A stretch of 64,000 nucleotides of DNA from Algoriphagus boritolerans DSM 17298 = JCM 18970 (GTDB lineage Bacteria; Bacteroidota; Bacteroidia; Cytophagales; Cyclobacteriaceae), in contig NZ_FNVR01000005.1 of the NCBI RefSeq assembly GCF_900108085.1, positions 124,001 through 188,000 on the forward strand, read 5' to 3'. Both the position numbers and the translations under genes were made by a program. The notes below the pieces were generated by a model. It worked only from the letters and a program-made list of their open reading frames with translations. It had not been told where the DNA came from and made no database searches. Shown here piece by piece: positions 43,816-53,327 of this stretch (positions are counted from its first letter, which is position 1; each line of letters begins with the position of its first letter).

Positions 43816-45918
43816 ATGGCTTTGAAACACTATTCAACGAACCCATTTTTTTTCATTTTTGGAATATCACTGCTCGCATCTGCCTGCCAATATGTTCACA
43901 AACCGTCTGATTGGGACACTTCAAAAGTTGAAATAGCCCGGGACGAGTTTGGAGTGCCTCATATTTTTGGTAAAACAGACGCAGATGTGGCCTATGGATT
44001 GGCTTGGGCTCATGCAGAGGATGATTTTGAAACGATACAGATGACAGTTTTGGCAGGCAAAGGCTTAGCAGGACGGGTTTTTGGGGAGCAAGGTGCGGCC
44101 ATTGACTTTTTCGTCAACTTGCTCGAGACAAGAGAAATCGCAAAAGAAAAATACGAGGCGTCATTTTCTCCCGAATTCAAAAAAGTGCTGGAAGGCTATG
44201 CTGCCGGACTTAATGACTATGCATTTGCACACCCTGAAGAAGTCCTGTACCAGGCTGCATTTCCGATTTCACCCAAAGAAATGATCTCGGCTTATATCCT
44301 TTCGCTTGCGCAAATGTCAGGCGCAGATCGGGCGGTTCAGGCAATTGTAGGCGGAAATGTCGATCTGATTCCAGAAGACACTTTGCCAAAAGGATCAAAC
44401 GCAATCGCTATTCATCCTTCTCGAACAGATTCCGGAGAAACATTCCTTGCTATCAATTCCCACCAACCGCTCGAAGGTCCCGTCGCTTGGTACGAAGCTC
44501 ACTTGCACTCGGAGGAAGGCTGGAATGCTTTGGGAGGTCTCTTTCCGGGTGGTTCCATGATTTTCCACGGGGTAAATGAGCACTTGGGTTGGGCACACAC
44601 GGTGAATACGCCTGATTTTCTGGATCTATACCAACTGAAAATAAATCCGGAGGATGAAGACGAATATCTTGTAGATGGCGAATGGCTGGAATTGGAGGAG
44701 CGGATCGTCTGGCTGAAAGTTCGGCTTTGGGATTTGATCACCCTACCTGTACCCAAAAAAGTCTGGAAGAGCATCTACGGCCCTACGCTCGTCACCGAAC
44801 AAGGTACTTTCTCGATTCGGCTTGGTGCTTTGGATCAAATTGGGGCCCCCGAACAATGGTGGCGAATGAACAAAGCCAAGAATTTCACAGAGTGGAAATC
44901 GGCCATGAATTCCATGCAATTGTCAAATTTCAATACGGTCTATGCGGATAAGTATGACACCATATTTTTTGTCAGCAACGGCCTTTTGCCGAAAAGAACT
45001 CCTGGTTTTGACTATGCCGGTACAGTACCGGGAGATACCAAAAAGACACTTTGGACAGAGTTCCACGCCTTTTCCGAACTTCCTCAGCAGGTAAATCCTT
45101 CCTCAGGATACCTTTACAACACCAATCATTCTCCATTTAAAGCAAGCTCCTATCAAGACAATCTCTTTCCAGACGACTATCCGATGGAAATGGGATTTGA
45201 TCTGAGAGACAACAACCGCTCGCTCAGGTTTAGAGAGTTAATGGCAGATTCCGGAAAAATCAGCTGGGAAGATTTTGAGCGGATCAAATATGACCAAAAG
45301 CTGCCTTCTGATTTAGCATATCGAACCGACATGAGTTTGCTTTTCAGCCTGGATGCTGCAAAGTATCCGGATATCGAAAAGCAGATTTTGACGCTGAAAA
45401 ACTGGAATAAAGAAGCTTCGGTTGACAGCGAAGGTGCCGCCCTTTTTGCATTCATCTACTATTATTGGTGGGATGAATTTGCGAAAGCCGGAAAAAGTTT
45501 TGACACCCAACTGACAGTAGAAGAGGCTGTACAGGGAATTCGGGCTGCTAAAACCCATTTCGAAACGCACTTCGGAAAAGACCTGGTTCGATTGGGTGAA
45601 TATCAAAAGTTGGTGCGGGGCGATAAGGTCTTACCAATTTGGGGCATCGACGATGTCTTGACTACCATCCGATCCACACCTTGGGAAAACGGCATGCGAA
45701 AAGCTGCCCAAGGAGAATCCTACATCCTGATGGTGAAATTTGGAGAAGATCTTCCAATCATCGAATCGATCAACGTCTATGGCGCCAGCAATCGTCCCGA
45801 TAGTCCACATTATGCAGACCAAATGGAGCGTTTTTTAAATCGGGATCTGAAACCAATGACCCTGGATAAGGCAGAAGTGTTGAGAACTGCGGAGCGGGTT
45901 TACAAACCGGGAAAGTGA
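43816..45918 (+). CDS. Penicillin acylase-family (Ntn hydrolase) lipoprotein
   Basis: 700 residues. The lipoprotein signal (FFFIFGISLLASAC) fixes the ATG used. The S45 acylase pattern is visible: VEIARDEFGVPHIFGKTDADVAYGLAWAHAEDDFE at the start of the alpha chain, the processing site and N-terminal nucleophile Ser in LPKGSNAIAI (about residue 198), and HLGWAHTVNTPD in the beta chain. The enzyme is expected to hydrolyse an amide, such as an acyl-homoserine lactone or beta-lactam side chain. Substrate unknown. Lipid anchoring is unusual among studied acylases but common in Bacteroidota. Confidence 0.88.
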   Translation: MALKHYSTNPFFFIFGISLLASACQYVHKPSDWDTSKVEIARDEFGVPHIFGKTDADVAYGLAWAHAEDDFETIQMTVLAGKGLAGRVFGEQGAAIDFFVNLLETREIAKEKYEASFSPEFKKVLEGYAAGLNDYAFAHPEEVLYQAAFPISPKEMISAYILSLAQMSGADRAVQAIVGGNVDLIPEDTLPKGSNAIAIHPSRTDSGETFLAINSHQPLEGPVAWYEAHLHSEEGWNALGGLFPGGSMIFHGVNEHLGWAHTVNTPDFLDLYQLKINPEDEDEYLVDGEWLELEERIVWLKVRLWDLITLPVPKKVWKSIYGPTLVTEQGTFSIRLGALDQIGAPEQWWRMNKAKNFTEWKSAMNSMQLSNFNTVYADKYDTIFFVSNGLLPKRTPGFDYAGTVPGDTKKTLWTEFHAFSELPQQVNPSSGYLYNTNHSPFKASSYQDNLFPDDYPMEMGFDLRDNNRSLRFRELMADSGKISWEDFERIKYDQKLPSDLAYRTDMSLLFSLDAAKYPDIEKQILTLKNWNKEASVDSEGAALFAFIYYYWWDEFAKAGKSFDTQLTVEEAVQGIRAAKTHFETHFGKDLVRLGEYQKLVRGDKVLPIWGIDDVLTTIRSTPWENGMRKAAQGESYILMVKFGEDLPIIESINVYGASNRPDSPHYADQMERFLNRDLKPMTLDKAEVLRTAERVYKPGK

Positions 45919-45969
45919 CCCATGTTTTTTAGGTTTTGAAAACCAATTTTCCATTTTAATCATGAAATC

Positions 45970-46436
45970 ATGGCAGGCACTTTTCATCAAATCTATCTAC
46001 AATACAATATGTCTTCGCAGTAAAAGGAAGAGCAAACCTTCTACAAAAACCTTGGAGAGAAGAGGTATTCAGATACATGTCAGGTATAATCACAAATAAG
46101 GGACAGAAGTCTATTATTGTCATTGGCGTTTCCGACCATGTTCATGTTTTTGTGGGATTGAAACCCGCTCATTGTCCATCAGATTTAATCCGTGACGTCA
46201 AAAACAATTCTTCGAATTTTATCAATGACCAAAAACTGGTCAAAGGAAAATTTGCATGGCAGGATGGCTTTGGGGTATTTTCCTATTCACACTCACAACT
46301 AAATAATGTATATAAGTACATTTTAAACCAGGAGGAGCATCATCGGAAGAAACCCTTCAAGGAAGAGTATTATGGCTTTTTGAAAAAATTCGAAATACCT
46401 TTTGAAGAGAAATACCTTTTTGAATGGATAGAATAA
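45970..46436 (+). pseudogene. IS200/IS605-type TnpA transposase, frameshifted
   Basis: The start MAGTFHQIYLQY is followed by a frame change near 46005; in the other frame the sequence continues VFAVKGRANLLQKPWREEVFRY into the intact 3' part. HUH motif DHVHVFVG and the catalytic tyrosine in VYKYILNQEEHH are present. A single-base-class event destroyed the start of the frame. IS200 elements carry just this gene between hairpin ends; the CACCCCTTCGGGGT hairpin after the stop may be the right end. Confidence 0.85.
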
Positions 46437-46923
46437 TATCACCCCTTCGGGGTTTGGATCCACAATTCTTGATTTGATCTACAATCATTACACCCCTTTA
46501 GGGCTTTGGGGAATTTTTTATGATGATTCTTCAATTTTTCCTGCAATCATTCATCTGTTTATAATTTGATATTTATTGGTCAGATGGAATCTCGCATGGT
46601 TTATAATCATCCCCCTGTGTGTCGTTCGCCCGTCATGGGTATTCATCTGTTTATAATTTGATATTTATTGGTCAGATAGCCTGTCCCGATTTTTCTTCGG
46701 GAGAATCTCGAATGCATTATAATCAGCCCAGTGACGTGACGATCTTCGTCATGCTCGATTTCATCCCTTTGGGATTAAAATCTGACCCCATATAATTGAA
46801 AATATCAAAAGCTATTTTTTACCTCATTTTTTAAATCAAAACTTCAGACAGGTCAAAGATTATAATTTTGCGATTTCTGGGTAGTTTAGCTTGCTGATTA
46901 CAGACCGCCCAACCCCTGAAGAA
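46437..46923. repeat. Long inverted copies of the 26.7-kb repeat and hairpin debris
   Basis: No gene. After small CCCCTTCGGGG and CCCCTTTAGGG hairpins, two copies of an element run from about 46550 to 46760 (CTGTTTATAATTTGATATTT, GGTCAGATAGCCTGTCCCGA, TTCTTCGGGAGAATCTCG). They are the reverse complement of the elements at 26630-26820. Confidence 0.75.
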
Positions 46924-47592
46924 ATGCAAATCAAGCTCTCTAGAATTTCTTTAATTCTCGCTTCCCTTCTAGCCTTTTCCTGTAGTCCAAAAGCCACTTT
47001 TCGCATCATTGACAAACCCATCAACTGGAATGCAGAACGGGAACAGCTTTCGCTCCAATACCTCAAAGAACGGCATGGATTGGAGAAAACGGAGGCTACG
47101 ATCGAACCAAGGATGGTTGTCGTGCATTGGACTGCTATTGACAATATAGAAGTGACCTTTGATGTATTCAATCCCGCCACTTTGGGAGGAAGGGCGGATC
47201 TCACGGGAGCTAGTAATCTGAATGTTTCCAGCCAATTCCTGATCGATCGGGACGGAACGATTTTCAGACTTTTGCCGGACACCACTTTTGCTCGGCACGT
47301 AATTGGCTTAAACTATCTGGCCATCGGAATCGAAAACATCGGAAGTGATGATATGCCTTTAACAAAAGCTCAACTAACGGCAAATGAAAGGCTAATCCGG
47401 CATTTAAAACGAAAATATCCCATCGACTACGTCATCGGACATCATGAATATCAAAATTTTCAAACTACGGATCTCTGGAAGGAAGCTGACCCCAATTACC
47501 GCACTGTCAAAACTGATCCCGGCGATAAATTCATGAATCAGCTTCGCAAAAAACTCTCAGACCTTAACCTCAAACCAGTTCCCCAGCTTTAA
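46924..47592 (+). CDS. N-acetylmuramoyl-L-alanine amidase lipoprotein (Amidase_2)
   Basis: 222 residues from the ATG giving MQIKLSRIS; the lipobox SLLAFSC supports this start. The Amidase_2 fold shows the zinc-binding His in MVVVHWTAID, a substrate-groove RDGTIFRLLPDTTFARHVIG, LAIGIENIG with the catalytic Glu, and the second His in VIGHHEYQNF. It cleaves the MurNAc-L-Ala bond of peptidoglycan or its fragments. First gene of a row of cell-wall turnover genes on the same strand. Confidence 0.88.
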   Translation: MQIKLSRISLILASLLAFSCSPKATFRIIDKPINWNAEREQLSLQYLKERHGLEKTEATIEPRMVVVHWTAIDNIEVTFDVFNPATLGGRADLTGASNLNVSSQFLIDRDGTIFRLLPDTTFARHVIGLNYLAIGIENIGSDDMPLTKAQLTANERLIRHLKRKYPIDYVIGHHEYQNFQTTDLWKEADPNYRTVKTDPGDKFMNQLRKKLSDLNLKPVPQL

Positions 47593-47669
47593 ATCCCAAG
47601 GTCTGTTTCCCCACAGACCTATTTAATACAATCCAATACCGAATCAAATCTCCAGCTATAATTCCCTCC

Positions 47670-49313
47670 ATGCATTCCCTTTTAAAGCTCCTTTCCCTAT
47701 TTTTAATTTCTCTTTTTCTTTTTGCATCCTGCAAAACAAAAAAACCTGTCACTCAAGCTCAAAAGCCAAATACACCTGTCTCCACCTCACCCCCAAGAAC
47801 CAGCGAAACACTTCCTACGAAAACCCCTCCCCTGCCTGCTATAGCACTGAAACCGCTTGCTTTTCGCATGCCTGATATTCCAAGGGAATTTCGCGGCGTC
47901 TGGATAGCCACCGTAGCCAATATCGATTGGCCTGTATCATCCACTTCTCCCTGGGAAAAACAAAAACAGGAATTTATCGACCTATTGGACTATTACAAAT
48001 CACTGAATTTCAACGCAGTAATTGTACAAATCCGAACCGCTGGAGATGCATTTTACCCCAGCAATTTTGCGCCTTGGTCCAAATATCTAACCGGTAAACA
48101 AGGACAAGCTCCCAAAACTCAGGAAAATCCACTGACCTGGATGATCAAAGAAGCCCATGACCGAGGACTTGAGTTTCATGCCTGGCTCAATCCCTACCGG
48201 GCTACGATGGATTTGAAAACCGAAGAACTCAGCCCAGAACATGATTTTAACACCCATCGAAACTGGATGCTGAAATACGGAAGTAAGTGGTATTATGATC
48301 CGGGTTTGCCTGAGGTGAAAAATCATTTATTGGCCATCATCAGGGAGGTTGTAGTGAACTATGATGTGGATGCCATTCATTTTGACGACTACTTCTATCC
48401 TTATCGCGAGCCTAAACTGGAATTTCCTGACAAAGCTTCGTTTGACAAATACAAAAAACCCGGACAAACGCGGGATGACTGGAGACGTCAGAATGTGAAT
48501 GAGTTAATCTTTGCCCTGAATCAGGAAATCAAAGGTCAAAAACCTTGGGTCCAGTTTGGGATTTCGCCTTTTGGCGTCTGGAGAAATCAGGACAAAGATC
48601 CCGGAGGTTCTCCGACCCGTGCCGGCCAAACAAATTACGATGACTTGTTTGCCGATGTACTGCTGTGGATGAAAAACGGCTGGATCGATTACCTCATTCC
48701 CCAACTCTATTGGAGTATGGAGCATCCCCTTGCCTCCTACCGCAAACTTGCCGACTGGTGGTCCAACCACAGCTACAACACCAATGTCTACATCGGAAAT
48801 GGCCCCTATAAAATCAGAGAAGATTCTGATCAGGCCTGGAAAGTCCCGTCTGAACTCAATACGCAAGTCAACTACACCCGAACATTTCCTCAGATCAACG
48901 GCAACGCCTTTTTCTCAGCAAAATCACTCTATTTCAAAAATCAGGACATCGCTGATTTACTGAAAAAGGAAATCTATGACAAGCCAACCTTACCTCCTTC
49001 CTTTGCTCCAAAATCTGCTTCTGTTATTGAGATTCCGGTTGTTTTTGATGTGAAAACCTCCTTGGAAAAAACTCAAATCAATCTGGAAAAACCGCTCGAT
49101 CCCGCTATCAGATATGCGATGGTACAGGGAGGAAATGACCTTAATACACTCCACGAGGCAATTATTCATACGGCTTGGGTAGGTGGATCGAGAGTGAGAT
49201 ATTTAGAAGTGCCAAGCTTGAATACAGCATATCTAGCCATCCGTTGGATTGATCATTTTGGCAGAATCGTTCAAACGCAGGTTTTCCAAACGCCAAAAAA
49301 CACCCGTCCATGA
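47670..49313 (+). CDS. GH10-like (DUF187/YngK-type) glycoside hydrolase lipoprotein
   Basis: 547 residues with lipobox (LFLFASC) and a Pro/Thr-rich linker. The catalytic TIM barrel carries IPREFRGVWIATVANIDWP, FNAVIVQIRTAGDAFYPS, EFHAWLNPYRAT, VDAIHFDDYFYP and WVQFGISPFGVWR. DigH/YngK-type enzymes of this family cleave peptidoglycan glycan strands lacking stem peptides. The upstream amidase would provide just such strands. Overlaps the GNAT gene by 4 nt. Confidence 0.88.
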   Translation: MHSLLKLLSLFLISLFLFASCKTKKPVTQAQKPNTPVSTSPPRTSETLPTKTPPLPAIALKPLAFRMPDIPREFRGVWIATVANIDWPVSSTSPWEKQKQEFIDLLDYYKSLNFNAVIVQIRTAGDAFYPSNFAPWSKYLTGKQGQAPKTQENPLTWMIKEAHDRGLEFHAWLNPYRATMDLKTEELSPEHDFNTHRNWMLKYGSKWYYDPGLPEVKNHLLAIIREVVVNYDVDAIHFDDYFYPYREPKLEFPDKASFDKYKKPGQTRDDWRRQNVNELIFALNQEIKGQKPWVQFGISPFGVWRNQDKDPGGSPTRAGQTNYDDLFADVLLWMKNGWIDYLIPQLYWSMEHPLASYRKLADWWSNHSYNTNVYIGNGPYKIREDSDQAWKVPSELNTQVNYTRTFPQINGNAFFSAKSLYFKNQDIADLLKKEIYDKPTLPPSFAPKSASVIEIPVVFDVKTSLEKTQINLEKPLDPAIRYAMVQGGNDLNTLHEAIIHTAWVGGSRVRYLEVPSLNTAYLAIRWIDHFGRIVQTQVFQTPKNTRP

Positions 49314-49789
49314 AAGACATGCTCGTCCGCTTACTAGAACTTCCGGAAACCTGGGCACTGGAAGCCAAACTTCTGGAGAAAGAGAATATTCTCTTTCGTA
49401 AAGCCATAGCTCCGGAAAAGCACTTGGTATCTGCATGGGTTAAGGAGCATTTTGGAGCCTACTGGCAATCAGAAGTGGAAGTCGCTTTTTCCCGGCAGCC
49501 CGTTTCTTGTTGGATCGCGCAGCGGGGAAATTGGATTTTGGGATTTGCCTGCTACGAAAGCACGGCACGGAATTTTTTCGGACCCACTGGCACTTTGGAG
49601 ACCGAGCGCGGGAAGGGAATAGGCAAAGTTCTCTTGGTAAAATCTCTGGAATCACTCCGGGAAATGGGTTACGCCTACGCTATCATAGGTGGAGTTGGGC
49701 CGGCAGAATTTTACGAAAAAGCAGTTAGAGCCAAAACGATTGAAGGTTCCGAGATCAATATTTACCAGAACTTGCTACGAAAAACATGA
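49310..49789 (+). CDS. GNAT-family N-acetyltransferase
   Basis: 159 residues of the GNAT fold. The acetyl-CoA pyrophosphate loop is visible as ERGKGIGKVLL, preceded by WILGFACYEST and followed by YAIIGGVGPAEFYEKA. Start and stop overlap the neighbouring genes by ATGA, so it is co-translated with the GH10-like hydrolase and the AmpG-like transporter. The acceptor is probably a cell-wall sugar or amine, by context. Confidence 0.87.
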   Translation: MKDMLVRLLELPETWALEAKLLEKENILFRKAIAPEKHLVSAWVKEHFGAYWQSEVEVAFSRQPVSCWIAQRGNWILGFACYESTARNFFGPTGTLETERGKGIGKVLLVKSLESLREMGYAYAIIGGVGPAEFYEKAVRAKTIEGSEINIYQNLLRKT

Positions 49790-51051
49790 CCCAAAACACC
49801 ACCAAAAACCCCTGGCTTTGGGTTCCATCGTTATATCTCACTGAATCTGTCCCTTATGTCATTATCATTACCGTCTCGGTGATCATGTACAAAAGTCTGG
49901 GAGTCTCCAATGCTGATATCGGACTTTACACCTCATTTCTGTATCTACCCTGGGTGATCAAACCGATCTGGAGTCCGATTTTGGAGCTTTTTGGAAACAA
50001 AAAGAAATGGTTCCTCAGCATGCAGCTGATGTTGGCATTGACCTTTCTTGGTGTAGGACTGACCACCGGAACGAGCCATTTTTTAACAATTACACTGGCT
50101 TTCTTCTGGATGGGAGCATTTGCTTCGGCAACTAATGACATCGCTTCGGATGGCATGTATTTGATTGCCCTCAAACCTGATCAGCAAAGTTTCTTCGTGG
50201 GCATGCGAAGTACTTTCTACCGGGTAGGGATGATCACGGGACAAGGGCTGATCGTCATCATCGCCGGAAATTTGGAAACTCATTTTGGAGAACCTGCCAA
50301 AGCTTGGTCCTGGACAATGATCATTGTTGCTGCATTGATGCTGACACTCACCCTGATTAATTATTTCACCACGCCAAATGTCGTTGAGGAACGAGTGACC
50401 CGAGTAGATCAGCCGAGTTTTGGAAAGGTATTTTCGACCTTCTTCACGAAGAAAAACATTGGCTTATCCCTGGGATTTGTCCTGCTTTATAGACTTGGAG
50501 AATCACAATTGGTAAAGATGGCATCGCCTTTCTTTTTGGACGAACGAGCGGAAGGTGGATTGGGACTAAGCGTGACAGATGTGGGATTTCTTTATGGTAC
50601 GCTTGGAGTGATTTCACTTTTAGCTGGAGGGATTTTGGGGGGAATTTTGATTTCCCGGGATGGATTAGGCAAGTGGATGATGCCAATGGTTATTGCGATC
50701 AATGTTCCGAATATTGGTTACGTCTTTCTTTCATGGCTTCAACCTGAAAATATCTTTTTTGCGGGTAGCGTTGTCTTGATCGAGCAATTAGGCTATGGAT
50801 TTGGTTTTGCGGCCTATATGGTTTTCCTGATTTATTTGGCAGAAGGCCTTTTCAAAACTGCCCATTACGCACTTGCCACCGGATTTATGGCCATGGGAAT
50901 GATGCTTCCCGGGATGCTGAGTGGCTACATGCAGGAGTGGCTCAGCTACCCTGGATTCTTTGTCTGGGTGGTGATTGCTACGATTCCCGGGTTTTTGATG
51001 GCCTATGTGGTGAAGTATCCGAGGGAATTTGGGAAGAAGGCTGAAGGCTAA
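49786..51051 (+). CDS. AmpG-like MFS permease for muropeptides
   Basis: 421 residues with about 12 membrane helices. It begins PWLWVPSLYLTESVPYVIIITVSVIMYKSLG, matching the AmpG/acetyl-CoA transporter-like subfamily of the MFS, and keeps the WVIKPIWSPIL segment after helix 2 and ATNDIASDG in helix 4. It is predicted to import GlcNAc-anhydroMurNAc or related wall fragments across the inner membrane. Position between a GNAT and NagZ supports this role, though sequence alone does not prove it. Confidence 0.86.
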   Translation: MTQNTTKNPWLWVPSLYLTESVPYVIIITVSVIMYKSLGVSNADIGLYTSFLYLPWVIKPIWSPILELFGNKKKWFLSMQLMLALTFLGVGLTTGTSHFLTITLAFFWMGAFASATNDIASDGMYLIALKPDQQSFFVGMRSTFYRVGMITGQGLIVIIAGNLETHFGEPAKAWSWTMIIVAALMLTLTLINYFTTPNVVEERVTRVDQPSFGKVFSTFFTKKNIGLSLGFVLLYRLGESQLVKMASPFFLDERAEGGLGLSVTDVGFLYGTLGVISLLAGGILGGILISRDGLGKWMMPMVIAINVPNIGYVFLSWLQPENIFFAGSVVLIEQLGYGFGFAAYMVFLIYLAEGLFKTAHYALATGFMAMGMMLPGMLSGYMQEWLSYPGFFVWVVIATIPGFLMAYVVKYPREFGKKAEG

Positions 51052-51163
51052 AGTCAGAATTTTAAAACTTCAGTATTCATTATTCGACGTTGGATATTCG
51101 ATGTTTTTTTTAATAATGAATGTCGAACGCTGAATATTGAATATCGAAGCGTAAATCGAAAAC
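51052..51163. repeat. TATTCGA/TCGAAT-rich intergenic repeat
   Basis: A-T rich motifs such as TATTCGACGTTGGATATTCGA and AATGTCGAACGCTGAATATT alternate on both strands and can pair imperfectly around an eight-T run. It may act as terminator or be repeat debris. Confidence 0.4.
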
Positions 51164-52666
51164 ATGATGAACAAACACCAAAAAATCGCCCAATGCTTCT
51201 CTCCTGCGGCGTTTATTCACGATACGGAGGAAAATTACTTAGCCATCGAAATGCTAATTCGAGAGCAGGAAATCGGGGGATTGACTTTTTTTCACAGTCG
51301 CCATTCAGCCGCTGCCAACTTTGAAGAACGGGCCGAGATCTTGGCCGTCTCAGGCACTTTTGAGAAAATGATCGGTCTAATCAACCGCTACCAGACCATT
51401 TCCAAAATCCCTTTACTTATTAGCATCGACGGGGAATATGGCTTGGCCATGCGGGTAGAAAAAACACCGCAATATCCCTTTGCCATCACACTGGGCGCTT
51501 TAAAGAAAGATGCTGAAAAATGGGTAGAAGAAGTCGGCTATCGCATGGGTCTTGACATGAAGCGCTCCGGCATTCATATCAATCTCGCGCCGTGTGCTGA
51601 TGTGAATACCAATCCAAATAATCCTGTCATCGGCTATCGCTCTTTTGGAGATCAGACTGAAAAAGTGGCTAGGCTTGCTTTTGCTGCCTATTCAGGGATG
51701 AAAAAGGCCGGAATCGGCGCTTGTCTGAAGCATTTTCCCGGACATGGAGATACGGCGACAGATTCACATTTAGGTTTGCCGATCTTGCACAAAACCAAAG
51801 CCGAACTCGAAATGGAGGAACTCCTCCCCTTCCAATACGGAATCGACCGAGGCGTGGAAATGATCATGGTGGGACACTTGGCAGTACCAGCTTTGACCGA
51901 AGGAAAAGATATTCCCGCCAGCATCAGCCGCGAACTGATTAACGATTTGCTGAAGGGGGAAATGGGATTCAAAGGAATCGTGATCTCCGATGCGCTGAAC
52001 ATGAAAGCCGTCGTCAACCGCTATCCCGAACCCGGTGAACTCGAATGGCAGGCTTTCTATGCAGGAAATGACATCCTGTGCTTTTCGGATCATGTGGCAG
52101 ATGGAATTGAAAAAATTGCACAAAACGCCTCAGATGAGGAAGTGGATGTAGTTTTTGAAAAAGTGATGAACTTGAAAAAGCGCTTGGGAGTAATGGAATT
52201 CCAGCCAATTGAAATTCCGTCCTTCGATTGGGAAAGTCATTCCCAACTTCAAAAAGCCTTGGCAGAAAGCTACGTTTCGGTCATTTCAGGTAATATTAAT
52301 CCCGCCGAACTCCATTCTTTGGCGGAAGCAGGAAAGTTGGGTTACCGGGAATATTTCACTACTGAAACCAATCATTTTATCAAGCAATTAGACTTTAGCT
52401 TTTCTCCCATAGATCAGGCAGAAAAAGTGATTTTGGCCGTATTTGTCCCAAGTCATAAGCCATTAAATCAGTTTGGAATGGATCAATCAGTGCTTGAGGG
52501 AATCAAGGAATTGGCTAAGAGCAAACCTTGTATTTTGATTCATTTTGGGAATCCTTTGGCATTAAAGCACCTGGGTGAGCTTGAAGATTTAGAAGCGGTG
52601 ATATGTGGATATCAGGGATTTGAAGAGGTGCAGGGGGTAGTGGCTAAAACCCTCCAAGGGCTCTAA
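51164..52666 (+). CDS. NagZ-like GH3 beta-N-acetylglucosaminidase
   Basis: 500 residues without a signal, so cytoplasmic. GH3 features: ISIDGEYGLAMRV, NLAPCADVNTNPNNPVIG, and the NagZ signature KHFPGHGDTATDSHLGLP with the His-Asp catalytic loop, then GIVISDALNMKAV with the nucleophile Asp. A C-terminal region of ~150 residues extends beyond minimal NagZ. It should release GlcNAc from imported muropeptides. The last codons and stop lie inside a 13-bp palindrome that matches one beyond the RAYT gene. Confidence 0.9.
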   Translation: MMNKHQKIAQCFSPAAFIHDTEENYLAIEMLIREQEIGGLTFFHSRHSAAANFEERAEILAVSGTFEKMIGLINRYQTISKIPLLISIDGEYGLAMRVEKTPQYPFAITLGALKKDAEKWVEEVGYRMGLDMKRSGIHINLAPCADVNTNPNNPVIGYRSFGDQTEKVARLAFAAYSGMKKAGIGACLKHFPGHGDTATDSHLGLPILHKTKAELEMEELLPFQYGIDRGVEMIMVGHLAVPALTEGKDIPASISRELINDLLKGEMGFKGIVISDALNMKAVVNRYPEPGELEWQAFYAGNDILCFSDHVADGIEKIAQNASDEEVDVVFEKVMNLKKRLGVMEFQPIEIPSFDWESHSQLQKALAESYVSVISGNINPAELHSLAEAGKLGYREYFTTETNHFIKQLDFSFSPIDQAEKVILAVFVPSHKPLNQFGMDQSVLEGIKELAKSKPCILIHFGNPLALKHLGELEDLEAVICGYQGFEEVQGVVAKTLQGL

Positions 52667-52681
52667 GTCCCTTGGAGGGTT
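52648..52681. repeat. Left REP-like palindrome of the RAYT locus
   Basis: Arms AACCCTCCAAGGG and CCCTTGGAGGGTT pair over 13 bp with an 8-nt loop. It overlaps the 3' end of the NagZ-like gene including its stop, and may also end transcription. Confidence 0.85.
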
Positions 52682-52737
52682 GGAGAGTTGGTTTTAATAT
52701 TTGCCTTTTTTAGTAAATTAAAGCAAACTTTTTAGCC

Positions 52738-53301
52738 ATGCCCACACCAAAAGTTCAATTTGAATCTGGCACTTTTTACCATGTTTGGACTCATGCAAAT
52801 GGGCTTGACAACTTGTTTCGAGAAGAAGACAATTACCAGTTTTTCTTTTCGAAATATGCCATTTACATCCATTCGTTGGCCAAAACCTTTGCCTATTGCT
52901 TGATGCCCAATCATTTTCATCTAATGATTCAAATCAGAGAAAGCTTAGTTAATAACCCAAGTCAAGCTTTTTCAAATTTTTTAAACTCTTACACCCAAGC
53001 ATTCAACAAAAAATACCAAAGAAAGGGAAGTCTCTTTATCCCCAATATTGATCGGAGAAAAATCGAAAGCGACTCCTATTTCACGAGGTGTATTACCTAC
53101 ATCCATCAAAACCCCGCTAACCACGGATTTGTAAAAGATTTCAGAGATTGGAAGTTTAGTTCATGGAAATCTTTCCTGTCAGAATCGCCAACCAAACTTG
53201 AAAAACAGGTTGTTTTGGACTGGTTTGGAGGAATAGAGGGTTTTATTAAAGACCATCAAATGAAGTATAATCAAGAAAACGAGTGGATTTTCGGGAAATA
53301 G
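52738..53301 (+). CDS. REP-associated tyrosine transposase (RAYT)
   Basis: 187 residues of the Y1 HUH superfamily. The metal-binding HUH is HFH at residues 59-61 (MPNHFHLMI), the catalytic tyrosine is probably Y85 in NSYTQAFNKKY, and GSLF follows. RAYTs mobilise REP palindromes rather than themselves. Matching palindromes with identical 10-11-bp arms and 8-nt loops flank the gene. An intact frame suggests recent activity or selection. Confidence 0.9.
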   Translation: MPTPKVQFESGTFYHVWTHANGLDNLFREEDNYQFFFSKYAIYIHSLAKTFAYCLMPNHFHLMIQIRESLVNNPSQAFSNFLNSYTQAFNKKYQRKGSLFIPNIDRRKIESDSYFTRCITYIHQNPANHGFVKDFRDWKFSSWKSFLSESPTKLEKQVVLDWFGGIEGFIKDHQMKYNQENEWIFGK

Positions 53302-53327
53302 TTGGCTCAAGGAAGTTAACATAGAAA

